A stretch of 64,000 nt of DNA, taken from positions 6,063 through 70,062 of the forward strand of contig CABRXX010000006.1 of assembly GCA_902475025.1 (NCBI GenBank), in the 5' to 3' direction. Below the pieces are notes generated by a model. The model saw only the letters and a program-made list of their open reading frames with translations. It made no database searches and was not told where the DNA came from. The DNA comes from Merdiplasma sp905207905. Its GTDB lineage: Bacteria; Bacillota; Clostridia; Lachnospirales; Lachnospiraceae. This document shows, in pieces, positions 24,171-31,696 of the stretch; position 1 is the first letter of the stretch; the number at the start of each line of letters is the position of its first letter. The position numbers and the translations under genes were made by a program.

Positions 24171-25412
24171 ATGATGGATAGAGAATATTTGAAACAAATC
24201 GTTGCGCCTTTGCTGGACTGGTTCTGTGAAAATGCCAGGGAGTTGCCCTGGCGGGATATGGCGGCTATAGGGGCGCGGAAACTGCATTCCGGAAACCGCA
24301 CTTCAGAAAAAACGAGCAGGGACGAATCCTGCCAGGTTTCTGGCCGGGAAGGAGAGAAGAAGGAAAAAGAAGCTTTTTTCAGCACCGCTTACCCGGAATC
24401 TCGCTTATCTTACTGTGTTTGGGTGTCAGAGATTATGCTCCAGCAGACAAGAGTGGAGGCGGTAAAGCCTTATTTTCATCGTTTTTTGCAGGCTTTGCCG
24501 GATGTGAAGTCACTGGCAGAATGTCCGGAGGATCAGCTTTTGAAGTTGTGGGAAGGACTTGGCTACTATAACCGGGTAAGAAATATGCAAAAAGCGGCCG
24601 TTCGGGTGATGGAACAGTATGGAGGGATCCTTCCAGCGGATTATGAGGCGTTGTTAAAACTTCCTGGCATTGGATCCTATACAGCCGGGGCTATCGCTTC
24701 CATTGCTTACGGCATTCCGGTGCCGGCAGTAGATGGAAATGTTTTGCGGGTGATCAGCCGGATCATGGAACAGGAAGAAGATATTTCCAGACAATCTGTT
24801 AAGAGAGGTATGGAGGAGGATTTGAAAGCTGTGGAACCCCTGGATTGTCCTGGGCTTTTTAATCAGGCTTTAATGGAGTTGGGGGCTGTGGTATGTGTGC
24901 CTAACGGTGAGCCGGATTGTGAACATTGCCCGGTGGCAGAATTCTGTCTGGCAAGAGTCCATGGAAGAACCGGGGAGCTTCCGAGAAAAGCGCCAAAACA
25001 AAGACGCAGAATTGAGGAGCGAACCATTTTGGTGGTGAGGGATGGAAGCTACACGATACTGCGAAAGCGCCCCAGCCGGGGACTGCTGGCAGGGCTTTAT
25101 GAGCTTCCAAACCTGGAAGGCCATTTATCGGAGACAGAGGTGTTGTCATATTTAAAGGGATGGAACCTGTCTCCGCTGCGAATACAGCCTCTGGAGCCGG
25201 CGAAACATATTTTCAGCCATGTGGAATGGAGGATGATTGGATATCTGATTTTGGTGGAGGATATGGAACAAGCATCACAGAACCAGGATTTTCTGGCAGT
25301 GGAGCCGGAGCGGACAGAGGCAGAATTCCCTATTCCTGCTGCTTATGCCACTTATGCAAGATATCTGAAAATTCGGCTGGGTCAGGAAAAATATGAAGGA
25401 GAAGATTTATGA
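24171..25412 (+). CDS. mutY: A/G-specific adenine glycosylase MutY
   Basis: A 413-residue base-excision repair enzyme that removes adenine opposite 8-oxoguanine. It shows ENARELPWR, then VSEIMLQQTRVEAV with the catalytic glutamate (residue 87), the helix-hairpin-helix KLPGIGSYTAGAI, PVPAVDGNVLRVI with the catalytic aspartate, and four iron-sulfur cysteines (CVPNGEPDCEHCPVAEFC). The C-terminal NUDIX-like 8-oxoG recognition domain begins near RTILVVRDGSYTILRKR. An extra hydrophilic segment of about 45 residues (30-76) is inserted between LPWR and the YxVWVSE strand, where other MutY proteins have fewer than ten residues. It overlaps the glycosyltransferase gene by 4 bases. Confidence 0.94.
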   Translation: MMDREYLKQIVAPLLDWFCENARELPWRDMAAIGARKLHSGNRTSEKTSRDESCQVSGREGEKKEKEAFFSTAYPESRLSYCVWVSEIMLQQTRVEAVKPYFHRFLQALPDVKSLAECPEDQLLKLWEGLGYYNRVRNMQKAAVRVMEQYGGILPADYEALLKLPGIGSYTAGAIASIAYGIPVPAVDGNVLRVISRIMEQEEDISRQSVKRGMEEDLKAVEPLDCPGLFNQALMELGAVVCVPNGEPDCEHCPVAEFCLARVHGRTGELPRKAPKQRRRIEERTILVVRDGSYTILRKRPSRGLLAGLYELPNLEGHLSETEVLSYLKGWNLSPLRIQPLEPAKHIFSHVEWRMIGYLILVEDMEQASQNQDFLAVEPERTEAEFPIPAAYATYARYLKIRLGQEKYEGEDL

Positions 25413-26434
25413 AGATACTGTCAGTTGCAATTCCCTGTTACAATTCAGAGAGTTATATGGAAAAGTGTATTAAATCCTTGCTTCCGGCGGGAGAGGATAT
25501 TGAGATATTGGTGGTGAATGACGGTTCCAAAAAAGATCATACAGCAGAGGTGGCTGACCGGTACGAAGCCATGTATCCGGGGATCGTCCGGGCGATACAT
25601 CAGGAGAACGGCGGACATGGGGAAGCAGTTAATACGGGCCTTCGTAATGCCACAGGTATCTATTTTAAAGTGGTGGACAGCGATGACTGGGCGGATGTGA
25701 CTGCACTTTTGCAGATCGTGGAGACGCTGAAACGATTGGAAGCAGAGAATACGCCAGTGGATCTTCTTCTGGCAAATTTCATTTATGACAAGGTGGGAGC
25801 CAAGCATAAAAAGCTGATGCATTTCAGAAATGTATTTCCCATTGATCAGGTGTTTGAATGGTCTCAGATGGGACACATGCACCAGACGCAGTACATACTG
25901 ATGCACAATATCTTTTACCGCAGACAGATACTGTTGGACTGTGGGCTGGAACTGCCCAAGCACACCTTTTATGTGGATAACATTTTTGCGTTTCAGCCCC
26001 TGCCTTATGTAAAAAAGCTTTACTATATGGATGTGAATTTTTATCACTATTTTATCGGCCGGGAGGATCAGTCGGTCAATGAAAAGGTGATGATCAGCCG
26101 GATTGACCAGCAGATCAAGGTAAATAAGATCATGATTGATATTATGGCAAAGCAGGATTTTAAAGGCCTTGAGAAAAATGTGAAAAAATATATGTTGATT
26201 TATCTGGATAAAATTATGGCGGTCACCTCGGCGATGCTCCTTGTGAGCGGCACGCCGGAGCATCTGGAGAAGAAAAAGGAAATTTGGATGTATCTAAAAA
26301 AGGCGGATCGGAAGCTGTTTCGCCATCTTAGAACCACGCCGTTGGGATTGTCCCTGAATCTGTGGGGCGGTCTGGGAAGAAAGACCTCTGTAAGAGGATA
26401 TAAGATCGCTCAGAAGCTGGTGGGCTTTAACTAA
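25409..26434 (+). CDS. Glycosyltransferase family 2
   Basis: A 341-residue GT-A type glycosyltransferase: SVAIPCYNSESYMEKCIKSL at the start, IEILVVNDGSKKDHT, HQENGGHGEAVNTGL, and the metal-binding VVDSDDW. The C-terminal 200 residues have no transmembrane helix, so it is a soluble or peripheral enzyme. The sugar donor and acceptor cannot be told; cell-surface polysaccharide or lipid glycosylation are typical roles. Its ATG overlaps the mutY stop, indicating coupled translation, though no functional link is obvious. Confidence 0.9.
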   Translation: MKILSVAIPCYNSESYMEKCIKSLLPAGEDIEILVVNDGSKKDHTAEVADRYEAMYPGIVRAIHQENGGHGEAVNTGLRNATGIYFKVVDSDDWADVTALLQIVETLKRLEAENTPVDLLLANFIYDKVGAKHKKLMHFRNVFPIDQVFEWSQMGHMHQTQYILMHNIFYRRQILLDCGLELPKHTFYVDNIFAFQPLPYVKKLYYMDVNFYHYFIGREDQSVNEKVMISRIDQQIKVNKIMIDIMAKQDFKGLEKNVKKYMLIYLDKIMAVTSAMLLVSGTPEHLEKKKEIWMYLKKADRKLFRHLRTTPLGLSLNLWGGLGRKTSVRGYKIAQKLVGFN

Positions 26435-26447
26435 ATAAAAAAAATTG

Positions 26448-26498
26448 AAAAAAAGATGTCTGCTTGTGGAAACTTACCATTGCGCAGATGTCTTTTTT
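26448..26498 (+). terminator. Terminator after the glycosyltransferase gene
   Basis: AAAAAGATGTCTGC pairs with GCAGATGTCTTTTT (two G-U pairs) around a 20-base loop. Arms at 26449-26463 and 26484-26498. Confidence 0.75.
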
Positions 26499-26508
26499 CG
26501 TGTATAAT
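26480..26508 (+). promoter_or_regulatory. Promoter of carB
   Basis: TTGCGC (26480-26485) and a perfect TATAAT (26503-26508), 17 bases apart, inside and just behind the terminator. It would give a leader of about 135 bases before carB. Confidence 0.5.
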
Positions 26509-26524
26509 CTTTGAGGAAAAATTG

Positions 26525-26601
26525 GTAACTGTTCAGCCATGACAGCTGCAAACCAGTTTGAACTCAGAGGTTTGTGATTTGGTATATAGCTGAACGGTTA
26601 C
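26525..26601 (+). promoter_or_regulatory. Structured leader RNA upstream of carB
   Basis: GTAACTGTTCAGC (26525-26537) pairs with GCTGAACGGTTAC (26589-26601), 13 pairs with one G-U. Inside it CAAACC (26549-26554) pairs with GGTTTG (26569-26574). The two nested stems make a closed two-stem structure 47 bases before the carB start. I do not recognise it as a named riboswitch. No anti-terminator or T run follows, so any control would act on translation or RNA stability. Confidence 0.55.
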
Positions 26602-26648
26602 AAAAATTGTAGAAGATTTTTATTTTTTAGAAGAACGGAGGAGCAAAG

Positions 26649-29600
26649 ATGTCTCAGAGAAAAGATATCCACAAAGTACTGATTATCGGTTCCGGTCCTA
26701 TTATCATTGGACAGGCGTGTGAATTTGACTATTCCGGAACCCAGGCCTGCAAAGCGCTTCGGAATCTGGGCTATGAAATCGTATTGGTGAATTCCAATCC
26801 GGCTACTATTATGACCGATCCGGAAATTGCGGATGTTACGTACATTGAACCTCTGAATGCAGAGAGAATCGAGCAGATTATCGCAAAAGAAAGACCAGAT
26901 GCTTTACTTCCAAATCTTGGGGGACAGTCCGGTCTTAATTTATGTTCGGAACTTGATAAAAAGGGAATTCTGAAGAAATATAACGTGAAGGTCATCGGCG
27001 TTCAGGTAGATGCCATTGAGCGAGGGGAAGACCGGATCGAATTTAAAAAGACTATGGAGAGCCTGGGCATTGAGATGGCCAGAAGCGAGGTTGCGTATAC
27101 GGTAGACGAGGCGGAAGCCATTGCAGATAAGCTGGGCTATCCGGTGGTGCTGCGCCCTGCCTATACCATGGGCGGAACCGGCGGCGGCCTGGTGTACAAT
27201 GTAGAAGAGCTGAGAAAAACCTGTGCCAGAGGCCTGCAGGCCAGCCTGGTAGGCCAGGTGCTGGTGGAGGAATCCATTCTTGGCTGGGAAGAGCTGGAGC
27301 TGGAGGTTGTCCGGGATTCTGAAAATAATATGATCACGGTCTGCTTTATTGAAAATATTGACCCTCTGGGCGTTCACACCGGAGATTCGTTTTGTTCCGC
27401 ACCTATGCTCACTATTTCAGAGAAAGTGCAGAAGCGTCTTCAGGAAAAATCTTATAAGATCATGGAGGCTATTCAGGTTATTGGAGGAAGCAATGTGCAG
27501 TGGGCACATGATCCGGTTTCAGACCGAGATATTATCATTGAGATCAATCCCAGAACTTCCCGTTCTTCTGCATTGGCTTCCAAGGCCACCGGTTTCCCCA
27601 TCGCCCTGGTTTCCGCAATGCTGGCTACCGGCCTGACCTTGAAAGAGATTCCCTGCGGAAAATATGGGACTCTGGATCAGTATGTGCCGGATGGAGATTA
27701 TGTGGTGATTAAGTTTGCCCGCTGGGCTTTTGAAAAATTCAAAGGCGTGGAGGACAAGCTGGGAACCCAGATGCGGGCTGTGGGCGAAGTAATGAGCATT
27801 GGAAAAAATTATAAAGAAGCTTTCCAGAAGGCGATTCGCAGCCTGGAAACCGGAAGATACGGACTGGGCGGAGCCAAGGACTTTGGCAGCAAATCAAAAG
27901 AAAAGCTGCTTCGCATGCTGCTGACTCCCTCCAGTGAGCGTCATTTCATTATGTATGAAGCCCTGCGCAAAGGCGCAACCGTGGAGGAGATCCATGAGAT
28001 CACCAAGGTAAAGCATTACTTTATTCAGCAGATGAAGGAGCTGGTGGAGGAAGAGGAGGCGCTGCTGGCCCACAAGGGACAGCTTCCCTCTGACGAAGCA
28101 CTTAAGGCTGCTAAGAAAGACGGCTTCTCTGATAAATACTTAAGCCAGATACTGGAGATTCCGGAGGAGGAGATTCGAAACCGGAGAATTCAGATCGGAG
28201 TGGAAGAAAACTGGGAGGGCGTTCATGTAAGCGGAACCAAGGACAGTGCTTACTATTACTCCACTTATAATGGAGAGGATAAGAATCCCATATCTGCGGA
28301 CAAACCGAAGATCATGATTTTAGGAGGAGGCCCTAACCGGATTGGGCAGGGTATCGAGTTTGACTATTGCTGCGTCCATGCCTCCCTGGCGTTGAAAAAA
28401 CTGGGCTTTGAGACCATTATTGTAAACTGTAATCCGGAGACGGTTTCCACGGACTATGATACCTCAGATAAACTGTACTTTGAGCCGCTGACTCTGGAGG
28501 ATGTGCTGAGTATCTATAAGAAGGAGCAGCCCGTAGGAGTGATTGCTCAGTTTGGCGGTCAGACTCCTCTGAATCTGGCGGCTGATCTTGAGAAAAACGG
28601 TGTGAAAATTTTGGGAACTGCCCCCTCAGTGATTGATCTGGCGGAGGATCGGGATCTGTTTCGGGCCATGATGGACAAACTGGAGATTCCCATGCCGGAA
28701 TCCGGAATGGCTGTCAATGTGGAAGAGGCTCTGGAGATCGCAGAGAAGATCGGTTATCCGGTGATGGTTCGTCCTTCCTATGTGCTGGGCGGCCGCGGTA
28801 TGGAAGTGGTTTATGATGCAGAGAGCATGGCCGGATATATGAAGGCGGCTGTGGGAGTGACTCCGGATCGCCCGATTTTGATTGACCGCTTCCTGATGCA
28901 TGCAACAGAGTGTGAGGCAGATGCGATCAGCGACGGTACCCATGCTTTTGTACCTGCGGTGATGGAGCATATTGAGCTGGCTGGAGTGCATTCCGGTGAC
29001 TCTGCCTGCATCATTCCTTCTCGTCATCTGACAGAGGAGAATTTAAAGACCATCAAGGAGTATACCAAAAAGATTGCAGAAGAAATGCATGTAAAAGGTC
29101 TGATGAACATGCAGTATGCTATTGAGAATGGCAAGGTGTATGTGCTGGAGGCAAACCCGAGAGCATCCCGCACCGTGCCTCTGGTATCCAAAGTCTGCAA
29201 CATCCGTATGGTGCCGCTGGCTATTGATATTGTGACCTCTGAGCTTACAGGGCGTCCTTCACCAGTACCTGCACTGAAAGAGCAGGATATTCCGTATTAC
29301 GGCGTAAAGGAATCAGTGTTCCCCTTCAATATGTTCCCGGAAGTAGATCCCATTCTTGGGCCGGAGATGAGATCCACAGGAGAAGTGCTGGGACTGTCCC
29401 AGTTCTGGGGAGAGGCATTTTTCAAGGCACAGGAGGCCACTCAGACAAAAGTGCCTTTGGAAGGCAGAGTACTGATCACAGTAAATGACAAGGATAAGGC
29501 CGAGGTGGCAGAAGTGGCCAGAGAATTTGTGAATACCGGATTTAAGATCTATGCTTCCAGAGGTACCAAAAAAGTCCTTGAGCAGGCAGGCATTGAGGCA

Positions 29601-29879
29601 GAGCAGATCGACAAACTTCAGGAGGGCAGACCCAATATGCTGGATCTGATCACCAATGGCAAGCTGGATCTGATCATCAATACGCCTATCGGCAAGGAAA
29701 GCGCCTGGGATGACAGCTATCTGAGAAAGGCAGCTATCAAGAAGAAGGTGCCTTACATCACCACCATGGCTGCTGCCAGGGCGACTGTCAGTGGAATTAA
29801 GTCCATGAAGATGCAGGGCTGCGGAGAAGTGCGGTCTTTGCAGGAGCTTCATAAGATGATCAAAGACAAAGAGCAGTAA
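26649..29879 (+). CDS. carB: Carbamoyl-phosphate synthase large subunit
   Basis: A 1076-residue protein of standard length that makes carbamoyl phosphate from bicarbonate, ATP and ammonia for arginine and pyrimidine synthesis. Two homologous ATP-grasp halves are evident: the first starts KVLIIGSGPIIIGQACEFDY with RPAYTMGGTGGG, the second starts KIMILGGGPNRIGQGIEFDY with RPSYVLGGRGMEV. The oligomerisation region lies between them. The C-terminal regulatory MGS-like domain (residues 940-1070) starts at GRVLITVNDKDKAEV and ends in TTMAAARATVSGIKSM. The small subunit carA is not adjacent, which is unusual. The start has GGAGGAGC upstream. Confidence 0.97.
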   Translation: MSQRKDIHKVLIIGSGPIIIGQACEFDYSGTQACKALRNLGYEIVLVNSNPATIMTDPEIADVTYIEPLNAERIEQIIAKERPDALLPNLGGQSGLNLCSELDKKGILKKYNVKVIGVQVDAIERGEDRIEFKKTMESLGIEMARSEVAYTVDEAEAIADKLGYPVVLRPAYTMGGTGGGLVYNVEELRKTCARGLQASLVGQVLVEESILGWEELELEVVRDSENNMITVCFIENIDPLGVHTGDSFCSAPMLTISEKVQKRLQEKSYKIMEAIQVIGGSNVQWAHDPVSDRDIIIEINPRTSRSSALASKATGFPIALVSAMLATGLTLKEIPCGKYGTLDQYVPDGDYVVIKFARWAFEKFKGVEDKLGTQMRAVGEVMSIGKNYKEAFQKAIRSLETGRYGLGGAKDFGSKSKEKLLRMLLTPSSERHFIMYEALRKGATVEEIHEITKVKHYFIQQMKELVEEEEALLAHKGQLPSDEALKAAKKDGFSDKYLSQILEIPEEEIRNRRIQIGVEENWEGVHVSGTKDSAYYYSTYNGEDKNPISADKPKIMILGGGPNRIGQGIEFDYCCVHASLALKKLGFETIIVNCNPETVSTDYDTSDKLYFEPLTLEDVLSIYKKEQPVGVIAQFGGQTPLNLAADLEKNGVKILGTAPSVIDLAEDRDLFRAMMDKLEIPMPESGMAVNVEEALEIAEKIGYPVMVRPSYVLGGRGMEVVYDAESMAGYMKAAVGVTPDRPILIDRFLMHATECEADAISDGTHAFVPAVMEHIELAGVHSGDSACIIPSRHLTEENLKTIKEYTKKIAEEMHVKGLMNMQYAIENGKVYVLEANPRASRTVPLVSKVCNIRMVPLAIDIVTSELTGRPSPVPALKEQDIPYYGVKESVFPFNMFPEVDPILGPEMRSTGEVLGLSQFWGEAFFKAQEATQTKVPLEGRVLITVNDKDKAEVAEVAREFVNTGFKIYASRGTKKVLEQAGIEAEQIDKLQEGRPNMLDLITNGKLDLIINTPIGKESAWDDSYLRKAAIKKKVPYITTMAAARATVSGIKSMKMQGCGEVRSLQELHKMIKDKEQ

Positions 29880-30017
29880 GATTTTGAGGCATCCCCAGTG
29901 GGATAAGACTGCTGGAATGGAGGCGCATCGAAAACAGAAGGGTGCGTCAGAACAAGAAGCGTGTGTGAGAGACAGAATATAAATTGACAGAAAGGCAGCG
30001 GCAGTGTTGTCTAAAAA

Positions 30018-30128
30018 AGAGGTTCCGGATTCCCTCAGTGTTCCATTCCTTCTTATCTGAAAAGTACACGGGAGTGTAGCTTTCGGAGATAGGAGAAAGT
30101 TCGGAGACAAAGGGAAGCCGGAACCTTT
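30018..30128. repeat. Long imperfect inverted repeat between convergent genes
   Basis: AGGTTCCGGATTCCCT (30020-30035) and AGGGAAGCCGGAACCT (30111-30126) are complementary at 15 of 16 positions. The interior continues the symmetry less well: TTCTTATCT with AGATAGGAG, and TACAC with GTGTA near the centre. The whole 110-base block can fold into one long hairpin, with A-rich and T-rich flanks on the two sides. It lies in the 315-base gap between carB and the lipid kinase gene and may be a bidirectional terminator or a miniature mobile repeat. No gene was seen in this gap. Confidence 0.65.
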
Positions 30129-30194
30129 TGTTTTCAGGCGGTAAGGAGGCTGTAAAAGGGTCAGTCGGCAAGAAGCAGCCAGTCTGTAAAAAGG

Positions 30195-31112
30195 TCAGTC
30201 TACAATAAAACGGAGTTTTTCTTTCATTAAATCAAAAGATACCTTTTTGCAGTAGCCAAAGTGTTCACCGTCTGCATGGACACAGGCATCTTCTTCGCAT
30301 TGTACTACTGCACGTTTGCACCGATAAATATGGATGCCCTGAAAGCGGGTGTGCTTTCCGAAAAGGGCGGTGGGAAGGAGCAGGAGAATTTTCCATTTGG
30401 GTAATCCTTCCACAACGATGAAATCTAAATATTGATCCACAGGGCTGGCTTTCGGGCAGAACATAAAGCCGCCGCCTTCATATTTCATATTCATGGCAGT
30501 AGCAAAGTATACGTTCTCAAAGGTAAGGAGCTGATTGTCATCTAAAAGAACCCGCATGGAAGAAGGCTTTTGGGCAAATAAAAGCCGTAATCCCTGAAAA
30601 AGGTATACCAATTTTCCGGCACCCAGTTTATTTAGAAAATGTTTGGAGGAGGTGAGGTTTACCTGTTCACAGACGGCAGCATCATATCCGATGCCGGAGC
30701 TAATGGCAAAATATTTTTTGCTGTTTCCGGAAGAAGTGACGCCAATATTAATATTTCTGAATTTTTCCTGGGCCAGGATGACCTCCAGGGCCTCCACAGG
30801 CTTGGATGGAAGGTGCATCCCTCTGGCGAAATCATTGCCGGAGCCGGTAGGGATATAGCCAAGAGTCAGGCCTTCATAGGTGGTCAGGCCGCTTAAAAAC
30901 TCATTGATGGTGCCGTCACCGCCTACAATGACTACCGTAGTGGGAGTCAGATTTGTGGAAAAATACTGGGCCAGGCCCCGGGCCTTATTGGGAGCGTCTA
31001 AAAGAAACACTTCATATTCAATGTTCTGTTCCAGCAGCAGTTTTTCTACCTTTTCCCAGATTTTTATTCCCTTCCCGGAACGGGAGGTGGGGTTTACAAT
31101 AAAATAGTACAT
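30195..31112 (-). CDS. Diacylglycerol/lipid kinase family protein
   Basis: A 305-residue protein of the DagK/YegS/BmrU lipid kinase family. The start at 31112 is chosen because TTCGGAGGC precedes it and the protein then begins MYYFIVNPTSRSGKG, the family N-terminus. The nucleotide motif VVIVGGDGTINEFLSG and LGYIPTGSGNDFARG are clear. The C-terminal beta domain includes DGEHFGYCKKVSFDL. It phosphorylates diacylglycerol or a related lipid at the membrane surface. It is convergent with carB and divergent from glnS across the tandem repeats. Confidence 0.92.
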   Translation of the reverse strand: MYYFIVNPTSRSGKGIKIWEKVEKLLLEQNIEYEVFLLDAPNKARGLAQYFSTNLTPTTVVIVGGDGTINEFLSGLTTYEGLTLGYIPTGSGNDFARGMHLPSKPVEALEVILAQEKFRNINIGVTSSGNSKKYFAISSGIGYDAAVCEQVNLTSSKHFLNKLGAGKLVYLFQGLRLLFAQKPSSMRVLLDDNQLLTFENVYFATAMNMKYEGGGFMFCPKASPVDQYLDFIVVEGLPKWKILLLLPTALFGKHTRFQGIHIYRCKRAVVQCEEDACVHADGEHFGYCKKVSFDLMKEKLRFIVD

Positions 31113-31145
31113 AAAGCCTCCGAAAAGCGATCGTTTATCCATGTG

Positions 31146-31560
31146 TATATCCGTGTAGATGCATGAGCAGTGTCATTCGGAAATGCGCTGCATTTCCTCA
31201 TTCCCGGGCATTCGCCCTAGGAAGGCGTTCCCTGTCAGAGCCGTCTGCCAGCAGCCGTTCTGCCAGTTTGCGCCTTCGGTGCTTATGGGGATATATCCGT
31301 GTAGATGCATGAGCAGTGTCATTCGGAAATGCGCTGCATTTCCTCATTCCCGGGCATTCGCCCTAGGAAGGCGTTCCCTGTCAGAGCCGTCTGCCAGTTT
31401 GCGCCTTCGGTGCTCATGGAGATATATCCGTGCAGATGCATGAGCAGTGTCATTCGGAAATGCGTTGCATTTCCTCATTCCCGGGCATTCGCCCTAGGAA
31501 GGCGTTCCCTGTCAGAGCCGTCTGCCAGCAGCCGTTCTGCCAGTTTCCGCCTTCGTACTG
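31146..31560. repeat. Three tandem ~131-146-bp direct repeats
   Basis: Units begin with TATATCCGTG at 31146, 31292 and (as TATATCCGTGCAG) 31423. Units are nearly identical; the middle one lacks a 15-base piece (AGCAGCCGTTCTGCC) present in the others, probably lost by slippage between CTGCCA copies. Each unit contains short palindromes, such as AAATGC-GCT-GCATTT and CGCC-CTAGGA-AGGCG. Open frames through the repeats are low-complexity echoes, not genes. It lies between the divergent lipid kinase and glnS genes and ends just before the glnS promoter. Confidence 0.9.
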
Positions 31561-31610
31561 CTCATTGCTTTCAGGTACATTGTATCATATTTTTATTCTT
31601 GTTCACAATG

Positions 31611-31639
31611 TTGTATTTTTGGAATTTTTATGATATTAT
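31611..31639 (+). promoter_or_regulatory. Promoter of glnS
   Basis: TTGTAT (31611-31616) and TATTAT (31634-31639) spaced by 17 bases, 58 bases upstream of the glnS start. Confidence 0.65.
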
Positions 31640-31696
31640 GGGAGAGCCTGAAAAATTATAGTAAGAGTTATGAAAGTATGCCTAAGGAGGGCAAAT

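Noticed and set aside
25445..26263. A long minus-strand open frame opposite the glycosyltransferase
   Set aside because: Histidine- and isoleucine-rich composition typical of an antisense shadow; the plus strand has clear GT2 motifs.
29313..30110. A 265-codon minus-strand frame over the end of carB
   Set aside because: Most of it is antisense to carB and the remainder crosses the long inverted repeat; no family resemblance.
31159..31661. Overlapping open frames in the tandem repeats that encode nearly identical cysteine-rich peptides
   Set aside because: They only echo the DNA repeat, shift frame between units and have no ribosome sites or known domains.
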